Part shown: one piece after another, positions 33,060-41,712 of the stretch
Layout of the letters: each line of letters opens with the position of its first letter
Position numbering within the stretch: the stretch's first letter is position 1
Assembly (NCBI RefSeq): GCF_016722965.1
Contig: NZ_JAEQNB010000002.1
Coordinates: 124,001-188,000 of the forward strand
Length of the DNA: 64,000 nt
Origin: Tumebacillus amylolyticus
GTDB taxonomy: Bacteria; Bacillota; Bacilli; Tumebacillales; Tumebacillaceae
Reading direction: 5' to 3'
Notes under the pieces: model-generated
Told to the model about the DNA's origin: nothing
Databases searched by the model: none
The model's input: the letters and a program-made list of their open reading frames with translations, nothing else
Translations under genes and position numbers: made by a program

Positions 33060-33066
33060 CCTCCCG

Positions 33067-33112
33067 AAAAAAAAAGACCTCACCCGCTCAAGTGGCGGGA
33101 GAGGTCTTTTTT
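33067..33112. terminator. Bidirectional terminator overlapping the MFS gene stop
   Basis: AAAAGACCTC (33072-33081) pairs with GAGGTCTTTT (33101-33110), interrupted by one base each side, with CCCGC/GCGGG continuing the stem. The MFS stop codon (33080-33082) lies inside the left arm. Confidence 0.85.
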
Positions 33113-34309
33113 GACGACAAACAACTTGCGTCCGGCGAGCACACCGACGAAGCACAGCAAAAGCAGGACGCCGCAGATCACAAACGACATCGCCGACCCC
33201 GTGTAGGCGATCGTGCGGGTGAAGATCGCGAGCAACAAAACCCGCGTCCCCATGCCAAACGCATTGAAAAACGAATTGACCCGCCCCATCAACGGATTGG
33301 GCACCAACTCCATCATGACCGTATTGCGCGCCACCCGCGTTCCGGCATTGCCCCAGCCGAGCACGAGTTTCAACGCCATGTACAGCCAAGTCAGCGGATA
33401 AAAACCAATCAGCAGAATCGCAACCGTATACGAAGTGAACGTCAACACAATCGAACGAAACGGTCCCAGACGACCCACGAGGACCGGAATCGAGATCCCG
33501 GCGAGGATCGCGCCGATCGCGTAACACATATCGGCCAGCCCGAGCACATCCGCGCCCGCATGCAACTCCTGCGTGACATAGATCGGAAATAGATAATTGC
33601 CTGCCATCAGCACGAGGAACGTCATCAGCGAACAGATCAGAAACACGGTGAGCACCGGCTTCTCCCGGAGATACTGGAACCCTTCGGCGATGTTGCGCCA
33701 AACGGACACCCTCGCGATTCCGGCACGCACCGCCGGTACATACGGGATGCCCAAGAACAGCAGAAACCCGATGGCATACGTCGAAGCATCGAACAGCAAG
33801 ATCGTCGAGAGGTCGATTCGGTCGAGCAACACCGAAGACAGCGCCCCCGCGATCATCGAAGCGGTCTGGTTCTGCACTTCCATGACGCCGTTGAGCATCT
33901 GGTACTGCTCACGAGAGAAGATCTCCTGCGTGAACGCAAACTGGGTGGTGAAATGCAGCGAATAGTAGAGCGAGCCGCCGAAGTAGGTCGTGATCAACTG
34001 CCAAGTGGCAAACTCTCCCGTCCACAGCCCCCAGAGCGCCATCGCCAGCACGATGCTGCCCCCGATGACTTCGGACGTCAGCAAGATTTTTTTGCGGGAA
34101 AAACGGTCGATCAGCACGCCGATGTACGGCGAGACGACGAAGAGAATCAGCGTCGTGAACAGCGTCATGTACCCGAAGATCTCATCTCCACCCGCTCGAT
34201 TCACCAACAACCACGGCACGCCGAGCATCGTAATGCCCGAGCCGATGGAAGAAAGAATGTTCGCCAAGATGAGATAGAGCATCCGTCGGTCGCGTAAAAT
34301 GGTTAACAT
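33080..34309 (-). CDS. MFS transporter, 12-TM exporter
   Basis: A 409-residue major facilitator with about twelve hydrophobic segments and the cytoplasmic loop motif GVLIDRFSRKKILL (G-x-x-x-D-R-x-x-R-K/R) after helix 2. N-terminal ILRDRRMLYLILANILSSIGSG is the usual export-type start. Start ATG at 34309, with AGGTGACGT upstream. Single gene; likely a multidrug or small-molecule exporter, substrate unknown. It is divergent from the fatty-acid hydroxylase-like gene. Confidence 0.88.
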   Translation of the reverse strand: MLTILRDRRMLYLILANILSSIGSGITMLGVPWLLVNRAGGDEIFGYMTLFTTLILFVVSPYIGVLIDRFSRKKILLTSEVIGGSIVLAMALWGLWTGEFATWQLITTYFGGSLYYSLHFTTQFAFTQEIFSREQYQMLNGVMEVQNQTASMIAGALSSVLLDRIDLSTILLFDASTYAIGFLLFLGIPYVPAVRAGIARVSVWRNIAEGFQYLREKPVLTVFLICSLMTFLVLMAGNYLFPIYVTQELHAGADVLGLADMCYAIGAILAGISIPVLVGRLGPFRSIVLTFTSYTVAILLIGFYPLTWLYMALKLVLGWGNAGTRVARNTVMMELVPNPLMGRVNSFFNAFGMGTRVLLLAIFTRTIAYTGSAMSFVICGVLLLLCFVGVLAGRKLFVVKKDLSRHLSG

Positions 34310-34402
34310 ACGTCACCTCGACTCTCTACTTCCACGAAGTAGCCGAGGAGTCCTGTCTGTGCTATGCTGTTGGTGAAACTTCCCGAAAGGTCGGAATCTT
34401 CT

Positions 34403-35008
34403 ATGAAAAGATACGTACGCGAGTTTTTCAGCCATTGGAGTATCGTGGCAATCGTGCTGTTTATTTTGGTCACCGCCGCATTGCTTGGCTCCCATTGGGC
34501 CACGTGGCAGACATGGTTGAGCGTGTTGGTCGGGGCTTTGGTGTTTTTCTCCACCGAGTACACCACCCACCGCTATCTGTTCCATATGAAGCCGCCTCAA
34601 AACGCGACGCTTCGCAAGCTCTTGTATCGGTTGCACTACGACCACCACGAAGTTCCCAACGAATTGCACCTGTTGCTGTTGCCGCTCTGGTACAGCATCC
34701 CGAATTTTTCGGTGCTGTGGTTGCTGTCCTACCTGATTACGGGAAGCGCTGTCCTCACATGGGCCGTCGTGCTCGGCGGGGTACTGGGGATGTTTTACTA
34801 CGAGTGGGTTCACTATGTGGCGCATCGCCCGATCAAACCGCGCACCCCGTGGGGCCGTTGGATGAAAAAAGTCCATCTCTGGCACCATTACAAAAGCGAG
34901 CATTTCTGGTACGGCGTCTCCAACCCGCTGATGGACTATCTCCTCGGCACCTTCCAAGATGAAAAAACGGTCGAGATGTCCCCGACCGCCCGTAAATTAA
35001 ATTTGTAG
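34403..35008 (+). CDS. Fatty-acid hydroxylase / sterol desaturase-like membrane protein
   Basis: A 201-residue di-iron membrane oxygenase-like protein. The histidine boxes are HRYLFH (about 53-58), HYDHH (about 78-82), HYVAH and HLWHH (third and fourth), the full set that binds two irons in fatty-acid hydroxylases, carotenoid and sterol enzymes. Three to four hydrophobic segments span the membrane. ATG at 34403 has GAAAGGTCGG upstream; an earlier in-frame ATG at 34364 is also possible. Substrate unknown; electron donor not nearby. Confidence 0.84.
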   Translation: MKRYVREFFSHWSIVAIVLFILVTAALLGSHWATWQTWLSVLVGALVFFSTEYTTHRYLFHMKPPQNATLRKLLYRLHYDHHEVPNELHLLLLPLWYSIPNFSVLWLLSYLITGSAVLTWAVVLGGVLGMFYYEWVHYVAHRPIKPRTPWGRWMKKVHLWHHYKSEHFWYGVSNPLMDYLLGTFQDEKTVEMSPTARKLNL

Positions 35009-35028
35009 TTTCGATACGACAACACAGG

Positions 35029-35058
35029 AAATCCCCTCCGCAAACCGCGGAGGGGTTT
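35029..35058. terminator. Terminator between the hydroxylase and coat genes
   Basis: ATCCCCTCCGC pairs with GCGGAGGGGTTT around AAACC, one mismatch. T runs are short. Confidence 0.65.
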
Positions 35059-35077
35059 CTCGTGGTTCCTCAGGACA

Positions 35078-35599
35078 TTACAGAACGTCGAGTTTCACGA
35101 CGAGCGCGAGCAGCACTTGGAGAAGCAGTTGGATGTTAACCGCTGCGTCGGTGTCGGTCGTGGTGACGTGAACGTCGGAGGAGTTTTCAATCAGCAGTTT
35201 CTGACGCGTGAGCTGCGTGGTTTCGGTGCGTTGGGTGAGCTCTTGGAGAATGGAGTCGCTGGTCGGGGAATCACCGATGGTGATCGAGAGCACGACCGCA
35301 ATCGCCAGTTGCAGAGCTGCTTGCAGGTTGACCGCCGCATGCGTGTTCGTGGTGTGAACGAAGACGTCTTCGGAGTCGCGGATGATGATGCACTCGTGGG
35401 AGTCTTGGAACGTTTCTTCCACTTGACGCGCCTCTTGCTCAACGGCGGTGTCGTCAAACACAGCTTCCGCTTCGACCGCATCGATCATTTTTTGTACGCG
35501 GGACTCTTCTTGAACCGGCGCGCGATGCGATTTGACCGGGCGGCTGTAGCTCGGGCGGACCATTTTGGACCCAGAGCGTTTTTTGGCAGGTTTTTTCAT
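35078..35599 (-). CDS. CotX/CotV-domain spore coat protein (larger copy)
   Basis: A 173-residue coat protein with two copies of the Coat_X domain. The first (about residues 66-107) reads DSHECIIIRDSEDVFVHTTN, then HAAVNLQAALQLAIAVVLSI; the second (about 133-173) reads KLLIENSSDVHVTTTDTDAA, then VNIQLLLQVLLALVVKLDVL. The N-terminal third is basic and unique. In Bacillus subtilis CotX is an insoluble outer coat/crust protein. It is the last gene of the coat cluster, 20 bases after a CotW-like gene, and the sequence upstream of ATG 35599 has GGAGGGAAC. Confidence 0.9.
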   Translation of the reverse strand: MKKPAKKRSGSKMVRPSYSRPVKSHRAPVQEESRVQKMIDAVEAEAVFDDTAVEQEARQVEETFQDSHECIIIRDSEDVFVHTTNTHAAVNLQAALQLAIAVVLSITIGDSPTSDSILQELTQRTETTQLTRQKLLIENSSDVHVTTTDTDAAVNIQLLLQVLLALVVKLDVL

Positions 35600-35619
35600 G
35601 GTTTAGTTCCCTCCTGGGT

Positions 35620-35847
35620 TTAGTTGTCGCGGCGCCAGGTTAGACGGGGGCGTCGCTTGGTGCCGTCTTGCTTCTTCCCGCTCTGCTCTTTGGCACCGTC
35701 GGATGTGCCTTGGTTCATGGCGTTCAGATGCGCTTGAATCTCATCCGCCACCGTGCGAAGTCGTTGTTTTTCGTCCTCGGTCAGGCGGCGGCGCTTGACG
35801 TTTTTGAAAATCGACTTGGCAAGCAAGTCAAGAAATTGATCGTCCAT
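35620..35847 (-). CDS. CotW-like small coat protein, copy 1
   Basis: A 75-residue protein. It has LDLLAKSIFKNVKRRRLTED, a helical region, and the basic end RRPRLTWRRDN. The gene at 36473-36796 has the same pattern: LLITDVFIKHGVEQKKRNLT and RRRLTLKRN. This layout (IF-x-K/N-x-x, T/S-x-x-E/Q-K, basic tail) resembles CotW, which sits beside CotX in Bacillus subtilis. ATG at 35847. It lies between the two CotX copies. Confidence 0.68.
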   Translation of the reverse strand: MDDQFLDLLAKSIFKNVKRRRLTEDEKQRLRTVADEIQAHLNAMNQGTSDGAKEQSGKKQDGTKRRPRLTWRRDN

Positions 35848-35892
35848 CTCGTCCTCTCCTTTCCGACCGGTTCTTCGGCAAGCTCGTCGGGC

Positions 35893-36324
35893 TTAGAGAA
35901 TATCCAGCTTGGCGACGAGTGCAACCAGAAGTTGGAGCAGAACTTGGATGTTGACGGCGACGTCGGTGTCGGTGGTGGTGACGCGGACGTTGCGGGAGTT
36001 TTCGATCAAGGTGCGTTGGTTGCTTACCTGCTTGACCGAGACTTTTTGCAGCAGTTCTTGTGCGACGTGATCCGCATCGTCGCTGTCTGCGATGGTGATG
36101 GACAGAACGAGCGCGACTGCGAGTTGCAACGCGACTTGTAGGTTGACCGCCGCTTTGGTGTCGGTGGTATGAACGTGAACTTCGCAGGAATCGCGGATGA
36201 TGATGTGTTCTTCGGAAGATTGCAAAGTTTTCGATACTTGCGCAGCTTCCTGCTCAACCGTTGCTTCTTCGTGATGACACTTGCTCGGATGATGCGAGCC
36301 TGACAGGGCAGACCATTTGCTCAT
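35893..36324 (-). CDS. CotX/CotV-domain spore coat protein (shorter copy)
   Basis: A 143-residue coat protein with the same pair of Coat_X domains as its neighbour: EEHIIIRDSCEVHVHTTDTK followed by AAVNLQVALQLAVALVLSIT, then RTLIENSRNVRVTTTDTDVA and VNIQVLLQLLVALVAKLDIL. It lacks most of the basic N-terminal region, and has a histidine-rich stretch (SHHPSKCHHEE). GGAGGGATTCCCAC precedes ATG 36324. Followed at 45 bases by the CotW-like gene, so cotX-cotW-cotX is one transcript. In line with known coat genes it should be expressed late in the mother cell. Confidence 0.92.
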   Translation of the reverse strand: MSKWSALSGSHHPSKCHHEEATVEQEAAQVSKTLQSSEEHIIIRDSCEVHVHTTDTKAAVNLQVALQLAVALVLSITIADSDDADHVAQELLQKVSVKQVSNQRTLIENSRNVRVTTTDTDVAVNIQVLLQLLVALVAKLDIL

Positions 36325-36421
36325 GTGGGAATCCCTCCTTGGTGTTTGCTATATGGTATTAGGGACGAGGCGGACATGTCAGGGACAGATGACTGAGGAG
36401 ATTCGCACATTTTCAAAGGGG

Positions 36422-36462
36422 AAAAAAAATCGTGAAAGGCCTCGGCCTCTCACGATTTTTTT
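36422..36462. terminator. Terminator between the second CotW-like gene and the cotX group
   Basis: AAAATCGTGAAAGGCC pairs with GGCCTCTCACGATTTT (one mismatch), A and T runs on both sides. It separates 36473-36796 from the cotX transcript. Confidence 0.8.
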
Positions 36463-36472
36463 GAGTGTCGAT

Positions 36473-36796
36473 TTAGTTGCTGTCGCTCTCGTCGCCCTGT
36501 GATTCGGTGTTGCGTTTCAATGTGAGACGACGGCGCGGACGGGAGGATTCGGACTTTTTCTCCGGGGTCGGGGTGGCGGAGGCGTTCGGGCCGGGGGTGA
36601 CGACCGGCGGCGTTTGGGCGGTTTTTTGCAAGTATTGTTCGACTTGGTTCTGGAGGTCTTGCACGAGTGACTTGATCTGCGCTTTTTGATCCGGGGTGAG
36701 GTTGCGTTTCTTCTGCTCGACTCCGTGTTTGATGAACACATCGGTAATCAACAGGTCGCTGAGGCCCTTGGCGACGTTTTTTTCCTTTTCGTTCAT
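36473..36796 (-). CDS. CotW-like small coat protein, copy 2
   Basis: A 107-residue paralogue of the gene at 35620: LSDLLITDVFIKHGVEQKKR, a helix (LVQDLQNQVEQYLQKT), a proline-rich linker and a basic end RRRLTLKRN. The FIKHGV block resembles CotW of Bacillus. AAGGAGGAATCGACC precedes ATG at 36796. A CATAACTTG sequence about 40 bases upstream is near the sigma-K -10 pattern (CATANNNTA) but no -35 is evident. Separate transcript with its own terminators. Confidence 0.68.
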   Translation of the reverse strand: MNEKEKNVAKGLSDLLITDVFIKHGVEQKKRNLTPDQKAQIKSLVQDLQNQVEQYLQKTAQTPPVVTPGPNASATPTPEKKSESSRPRRRLTLKRNTESQGDESDSN

Positions 36797-36882
36797 GGTC
36801 GATTCCTCCTTGGATGCACAGTTCTCCTTTCAAGTTATGTGAAGTCTGCCTATTGCGATTGGGACACCCGCCCGTATCATGC

Positions 36883-36921
36883 AAAAAAACCTCTCCGCAC
36901 AGGGCGGGGAGGTTTTCTTTT
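36883..36921. terminator. Bidirectional terminator after the methyltransferase
   Basis: AAAACCTCTCCGC pairs with GGCGGGGAGGTTTT (mostly), with A and T runs. Confidence 0.82.
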
Positions 36922-37623
36922 TCAGGAACGATACAGCCGCAACAAGTTGTGACCCGGCATGAGTTCGTAGGTGGAGGGAAGTTGTTCATGACTCCAGCCT
37001 TCCGCTTCCGCCAACCGCAACACATCCGCCAAGAACGGCGATTCCTGTTCTTCCGGCGTGACCAACGGGTACAGGCGAATCTCGTGGCGTGTGACGCGCA
37101 TCAATTCGCGCACGGCGTTCAGGTGGAAGTCGAGGCCCAACTGTTGCGAATAGATGAACAGCAAGTTGCCGGACAGCGTGAGGTCAAACTCACGGTCGGC
37201 AAACGGGAGCTCGGGCAACCGGCCCGGCACATAGCGAGTCCCGTAACCTTGCTGGCGGATGTCGGCGATCGTCTCGTGGAGAGTTTGCGTCATATCGGAC
37301 AGGAGGCTGGCAAAACGTTTGTTCTGCTCCGCGTGCTTGAGGACTTCGGGATTTTTTTGCATGAGCTGTTGCAGCGTTTCCAGATCGGATAAGCCCTTGC
37401 CGAGCAGTTCGTCCGGCGTGAAATGGTAGGCGATGTCTGTCGCCGTCACATCCACTCCCCGCTCTCCTGCCGTGCGGGCAAACGAGGCGGCCCCGCCCGG
37501 GCAGTCGAGAATCTTGCGCCCCGGCAAGTCCGCTTCTTGCAGGCTGAACATCTGGACGTAGTCCTCCCAGGTGCGGCCGACAAAGACGACATGTTTCAAT
37601 TCCAGGTTGTTTGATTCGCTCAT
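36922..37623 (-). CDS. Class I SAM-dependent methyltransferase
   Basis: A 233-residue Rossmann methyltransferase. SAM motif I is RKILDCPGGAASFARTAG (a slightly unusual D-C-P-G-G-x-A), the acidic motif II is VTATDIAYHF and motif post-I lies around FDLTLSGNLLF. It has no extra domain. Start ATG at 37623 with GAGGAGTGCAAGT upstream, preferred over 37638. The substrate is not evident. Confidence 0.82.
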   Translation of the reverse strand: MSESNNLELKHVVFVGRTWEDYVQMFSLQEADLPGRKILDCPGGAASFARTAGERGVDVTATDIAYHFTPDELLGKGLSDLETLQQLMQKNPEVLKHAEQNKRFASLLSDMTQTLHETIADIRQQGYGTRYVPGRLPELPFADREFDLTLSGNLLFIYSQQLGLDFHLNAVRELMRVTRHEIRLYPLVTPEEQESPFLADVLRLAEAEGWSHEQLPSTYELMPGHNLLRLYRS

Positions 37624-37665
37624 ACTTGCACTCCTCACGTAGTGTACTCCGATCTGCTTAGTCGG

Positions 37666-38760
37666 TTACGATTGAATTATTGTATGCAGAGGGGGATGTG
37701 GATGAGACGTAAGATCGGAGTCGAAGCGGTGCCCGTTCTTGCCGTTTTTCTTCACGGCGTACATGGCGTGGTCAGCGGTTTCCATGAGGAATTCATAGTC
37801 GCTGTCCAAGCGCGCACACGCGGCGCCAATCGACGCTGTGATCGAGACGATCTTGCCTTCGACCGTGGCAAAGCGCAGCGAGGCGATGCGGGCGCGCAAT
37901 CTCTCCGCCAGTTGACGGGCGCCCGTTTCGTCGAGATGACAGCGAAACAGCACCATCTCTTCGCCCCCGAAACGTCCGGCGACGCCGTGGGCATGTCCTT
38001 GGGTCTGAGAATTGCTGTCGGCCGCTTCCTCCAAGAGAACGGAAGCCACGCCCTGCAACACGAGGTCGCCAAACGGATGACCGTATGTGTCGTTGACGCG
38101 CTTAAAATCGTCCACGTCAAAAAAGAACAGATACCCACTATCCGCTCCCGACAAACCTTGGATGCGGTCTTCCACTTCTTGGCGGAAGATGTCTTTTTGC
38201 AAAAGTCCGGTCAGGGAGTCGATCAGCGAGCGTTTGCGGAGCAATTCGTTTGCTGATTGCAGCTGACGGACGAGGTTGGCCATCTCGCGGTCTTTTTTCC
38301 CCAGATAGGAACCGATGCCGCAGTTGATGAGCAGGGCGAGCGAGTCGAAAAACAGCCAATACCAGATGTATCCGGCCTCGTGGGGAGCCACGATGATCTT
38401 CAGATACAAGTAAGCCAGCACCACCATCGTGGCTCCGTAGAATTCGCGCCGCCAAATGCTGGCCACATAGCTGTACGTGATGATGGAGATATGAAGAAAC
38501 ACGATGCCGAGGTGGACGAGCGTGGCTTGGTAAACCAAGCCGGTCATGCAAATGTTGGCCATGGTGTAGAGCAAGAGTCTGGGCAGGGAGAAGGTAGAGA
38601 CCCTCGTCACACGAATGCCCAAGACGCAGATCCCCAAAACTCCGATGCCAAACAGGATTCGACGAATTGGAGACTCGACCAGAAGTTGCGGAACCAGCAC
38701 ACAGAGCAGCAGCACCACGGCTCCGTATGCGATGGAACTGTATCGCAACGTCTTTAACAT
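37666..38760 (-). CDS. Membrane diguanylate cyclase (GGDEF domain)
   Basis: A 364-residue protein with six membrane segments (residues about 1-160) and a C-terminal GGDEF domain. The active-site motif is GRFGGEEM (GGEEM, an active variant of GGDEF), preceded by the usual DSLTGLLQKDIFRQEV, FFDVDDFKRVNDTYGHPFGD, and followed by SITASIGAA. It makes cyclic di-GMP from two GTP in the cytoplasm. An inhibitory-site R-x-x-D is not obvious. ATG at 38760 is the first codon, GGCGTGATCGTCC upstream is a weak ribosome site. The signal sensed is unknown. Confidence 0.92.
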   Translation of the reverse strand: MLKTLRYSSIAYGAVVLLLCVLVPQLLVESPIRRILFGIGVLGICVLGIRVTRVSTFSLPRLLLYTMANICMTGLVYQATLVHLGIVFLHISIITYSYVASIWRREFYGATMVVLAYLYLKIIVAPHEAGYIWYWLFFDSLALLINCGIGSYLGKKDREMANLVRQLQSANELLRKRSLIDSLTGLLQKDIFRQEVEDRIQGLSGADSGYLFFFDVDDFKRVNDTYGHPFGDLVLQGVASVLLEEAADSNSQTQGHAHGVAGRFGGEEMVLFRCHLDETGARQLAERLRARIASLRFATVEGKIVSITASIGAACARLDSDYEFLMETADHAMYAVKKNGKNGHRFDSDLTSHPHPPLHTIIQS

Positions 38761-38844
38761 GGACGATCACGCCTTTCAACCAACTTCATTACATACAGAA
38801 TACACAATTTATATTAAAATAGGAAGATATTATATTCATTTTTA

Positions 38845-38884
38845 TTAAAAAAGAGGACTTCCTTTGTAATCAAAGCCCTCTTTT
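38845..38884. terminator. Orphan terminator-like hairpin in a divergent gap
   Basis: AAAAGAGG (38849-38856) pairs with CCTCTTTT (38877-38884), enclosing an inner CTTTG-TAAT-CAAAG stem, with A/T runs on both ends. It lies between the diguanylate cyclase (-) and the GNAT gene (+), neither of which ends here. Confidence 0.6.
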
Positions 38885-38981
38885 CGGTGCTTACATCCTT
38901 CTCCCCTACTCCTCACCGCGATCTTGCAGTACACTTAATAAAAAATACAATTTGAAAAAGAGATGAGGTCAACCCCCACCG

Positions 38982-39842
38982 ATGAACGTTTCCCTCACAC
39001 TCAAGACTTCCTTTGAAGAACCGGAAATTCGCGAGATCGCCCGGCTCGAACACCTCTGCAACACCGCCGACCAAATTGAAATCAAAGCCGGCACCGATTC
39101 GCTCGCCTCTCGCCCAACAGACGGCATCTGGGACCTCGTCTGCCACCATGAGGAGCAACTCGTAGGCTACTTGTGCTTTTACACCTTCGACGGCCACACC
39201 GCCGAAGTGATCTCGATGGTCCACCCGGACTTCCGCCGCCAAGGCATCTTTCGCGCCCTGCTTTCCCGCGCAGAAGACGAGATGAAGCAACGAGGAATCC
39301 AAGAGATCCTCTTCGTCGTCCCCGCCCGCTCTCCATCCGGACTTCAATTGATGCAACACCTCGGCAGCACCTTCCACGAAGCTGAATACGGGATGCAATG
39401 GACGCGCGACCCGCAATCGTTCCACCGCAACGACCTCCTGCATCTGCATGTTGCTTCGACTCCCGAAGACCTCAACTTCCTCGCCGCCTGCCTCGCGCAA
39501 TCGTTTGGCGATTCGGAAGAGAGCACACGCAACGTTCTTCAACGCACCTCAACACCCGACCGTACCTCCTACATCGCAACGCTCCAAGGCAAACCATTTG
39601 GGATGATTCGAGTCCAACGGGAACGAGACGGCCATGCCGCGATCTTCGGCTTTGCGGTGCTCCCTGAATTCCAAGGACACGGCTACGGCCGTCAGATTCT
39701 CACCGACATCGTGAATCTGTTGCGAAGCGAAGACCGAGCGCACATCGAACTCGATGTCGTCACCGAAAACGAACGCGGCTTGCACCTCTACCAAAGCTGC
39801 GGCTTCGACATCGCCACCGAATACCGCTACTACCGCGCCTAG
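38982..39842 (+). CDS. Two-domain GNAT acetyltransferase
   Basis: A 286-residue protein with two GNAT domains in tandem. The first has the acetyl-CoA loop HPDFRRQGIFRALL (about 84-97, R-x-x-G-x-G/A form), the second LPEFQGHGYGRQIL (about 225-238, Q-x-x-G-x-G). Both C-terminal strands (LMQHLGSTF and LYQSCGFDI) are present. Substrate unknown; similar double-GNAT proteins acetylate small molecules or antibiotics. ATG at 38982 has GAGATGAGGTC upstream. Single gene with a strong terminator. Confidence 0.88.
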   Translation: MNVSLTLKTSFEEPEIREIARLEHLCNTADQIEIKAGTDSLASRPTDGIWDLVCHHEEQLVGYLCFYTFDGHTAEVISMVHPDFRRQGIFRALLSRAEDEMKQRGIQEILFVVPARSPSGLQLMQHLGSTFHEAEYGMQWTRDPQSFHRNDLLHLHVASTPEDLNFLAACLAQSFGDSEESTRNVLQRTSTPDRTSYIATLQGKPFGMIRVQRERDGHAAIFGFAVLPEFQGHGYGRQILTDIVNLLRSEDRAHIELDVVTENERGLHLYQSCGFDIATEYRYYRA

Positions 39843-39843
39843 T

Positions 39844-39885
39844 AAAAAAAAGCCCTCCTGCACGTCGGCAGGCAGGGCTTTTTTT
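39844..39885. terminator. Bidirectional terminator between GNAT and alpha/beta hydrolase genes
   Basis: AAGCCCTCCTGC pairs with GGCAGGCAGGGCTT with a bulge; A and T runs both sides. Confidence 0.88.
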
Positions 39886-39896
39886 GGGTCACGGCT

Positions 39897-40727
39897 CTAC
39901 AGCGATTCCCCTCGCACAAACCGATCGATATATCCCGCGACTTCCTGCGGATGCGATACCATCAGCGGATGCGGCGAATCGGGAATCTTCACCGCCTGTG
40001 CCGTCGGGAATTTCGCAAGGTAGCGACCCAACGCCTCTTCATAAAACTCCGGTTGTCGTGTCGCTTTTAGCACCAGCACCGGGAGCGACATTTTTTCCGC
40101 GAGTTCATCCAACGAGAACGTCGCATACTCCTGCGCATACCCCATGAACGCCTCACGAGGCAATCGGAAGTACCAACGCCCGTCTGCCCGTTGCTCAAAC
40201 TCGCGCATCGTCTGCTCGTCCACAAAATCATTCACATGCTCGGCATACCCGGAACGCGCCATCTCGATCACTTCTTCCTTCGATGCCCACGAGAACTCGG
40301 GACGCGCCTTGATCGCTTCGATGTCATACCCCGGCATTTCCACATTGCGTGCAAATCCGCCGTCCAACATCACCACGTTCTCCACCCGCTCCGGGTAGCG
40401 CACCGCAAACTGCTGAATCGGCGCATTGGAGAACGACCCGCCCACCAGGGTGGCTTTTTCAATCCCTTCGTGGTCGAACACCGCACGAATGTCTTCTATT
40501 AACTGGTCAAACACATACGGCCCTTGCTGCGTCGATTCTCCGTGCCCGCGCAAATCGAGGCTCAAGATGTGGTAGGTTTCTTCCAGATACGGAATCGTCA
40601 GGTTGTACGACTCTTTCGTCGAGGTCAGCCCGTGAACCATGACCAGCACGGGAGCCCCCGCGTTTTCATATACATTGTAAGCCAAGGTGATGCCGTTCGC
40701 TTCCAGTCGTTTCGTTGTCGGTTGCAT
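39897..40727 (-). CDS. Alpha/beta hydrolase
   Basis: A 276-residue alpha/beta hydrolase. Oxyanion region MVHGLTSTKESYN, nucleophile elbow LVGGSFSNAP (serine about residue 98), acid in the LPVLVLKATRQPE region and catalytic histidine in DSPHPLM. Start: the first in-frame ATG (40733) is only three bases from GGAGG, so ATG at 40727 is more likely. It diverges from paaX, so PaaX may also control it, but the substrate is unknown. Confidence 0.86.
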   Translation of the reverse strand: MQPTTKRLEANGITLAYNVYENAGAPVLVMVHGLTSTKESYNLTIPYLEETYHILSLDLRGHGESTQQGPYVFDQLIEDIRAVFDHEGIEKATLVGGSFSNAPIQQFAVRYPERVENVVMLDGGFARNVEMPGYDIEAIKARPEFSWASKEEVIEMARSGYAEHVNDFVDEQTMREFEQRADGRWYFRLPREAFMGYAQEYATFSLDELAEKMSLPVLVLKATRQPEFYEEALGRYLAKFPTAQAVKIPDSPHPLMVSHPQEVAGYIDRFVRGESL

Positions 40728-40883
40728 CTGCATAAGCCTCCAAATTTTAGAAATGTTCTCCTAGTTGCAGTATACACGTCGGCCCGTCTCTGCGGAAATC
40801 TAATTTGCTCATGGAGTCTATCACTTGAAATCATGGCATTCTGTTTGGTACGATTGTGAGAAATATCCGACGGAGAGTACACC

Positions 40884-41696
40884 ATGAAGCCACAATCTAT
40901 GTTGTTCACGATATACGGAGAATACCTTCGACATACTAGCAACGAAATCTGGATCGGCTCCCTGACCCGCTTGCTCGGCGAATTCGGCATGACCGAACAA
41001 GCCGTGCGCGCCGCCATCTCGCGGATGCAGCGCCAAGGGTGGCTGACCTCCCGCAAAGTCGGCAACCGCAGTTTCTATTCAATGTCACCCCGTGGGCAAA
41101 AACGCCTCGACGAAGCCGCCGAGCGCATCTACCCCCGCCACGAAGGCAAAGGCTGGCAGGGAAAGTGGTGCATGATCTCCTACAACATTCCCGAAGATCG
41201 CCGCCACCTGCGCGACCAGTTCCGCAAAGAACTCACCTACCTCGGCTTCGGCCTGCTCACCAACTCCACTTGGTTCTCTCCCAATGACTTAACCGACAAA
41301 GTCAGAGAGATCACCGAAACGTACGAGATCACCGGACACGTCGAGATCTTCACCGCCGAGCACTTCGGATGGAGTGAACCTCGGCAGTTGGTGGAGAAAT
41401 GCTGGGACTTGGAAAGCATCAACGCCTCCTACCGTTCGTTTATCGACACGTACCGCCCGCACTTTGAAGCTCTGCGCGCCCAAGGCGATCTGCCGGACAA
41501 CCGCTGCTTTGTGGAGAAGACCCAACTCGTTCACCAATACCGCAAATTCCTGTTCATCGACCCGGACTTGCCGCAGGAACTTTTACCCGACCTCTGGCTG
41601 GGCCAAGAAGCGGACGAACTGTTCAGCGAGTTCTATGGATGGCTCCACCCCGGCGCAACGCGCTTTTTTGAAGAACTGTACGAGGCGGCTCCCTAA
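40884..41696 (+). CDS. paaX: PaaX-family transcriptional repressor of phenylacetate catabolism
   Basis: A 270-residue regulator of the PaaX family, GntR-like, that represses phenylacetate genes until phenylacetyl-CoA binds. N-terminal winged helix: SMLFTIYGEYLRHTSNEIWI, then GEFGMTEQAVRAAISRMQRQ and GWLTSRKVGNRSFYSM; the central and C-terminal domains contain WCMISYNIPEDRRHLRDQFR and YRKFLFIDPDLPQELLPDLW, typical of the family. ATG at 40884 has GGAGAG upstream. It lies 88 bases before paaA, the standard place for the local regulator. Confidence 0.94.
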   Translation: MKPQSMLFTIYGEYLRHTSNEIWIGSLTRLLGEFGMTEQAVRAAISRMQRQGWLTSRKVGNRSFYSMSPRGQKRLDEAAERIYPRHEGKGWQGKWCMISYNIPEDRRHLRDQFRKELTYLGFGLLTNSTWFSPNDLTDKVREITETYEITGHVEIFTAEHFGWSEPRQLVEKCWDLESINASYRSFIDTYRPHFEALRAQGDLPDNRCFVEKTQLVHQYRKFLFIDPDLPQELLPDLWLGQEADELFSEFYGWLHPGATRFFEELYEAAP

Positions 41697-41712
41697 ATCA
41701 GTAAGCGCTTTC

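Noticed and set aside
36320-36360. Sigma-K promoter for the short cotX gene
   Set aside because: CATATAGCA on the minus strand misses the TA end of the consensus and no -35 fits.
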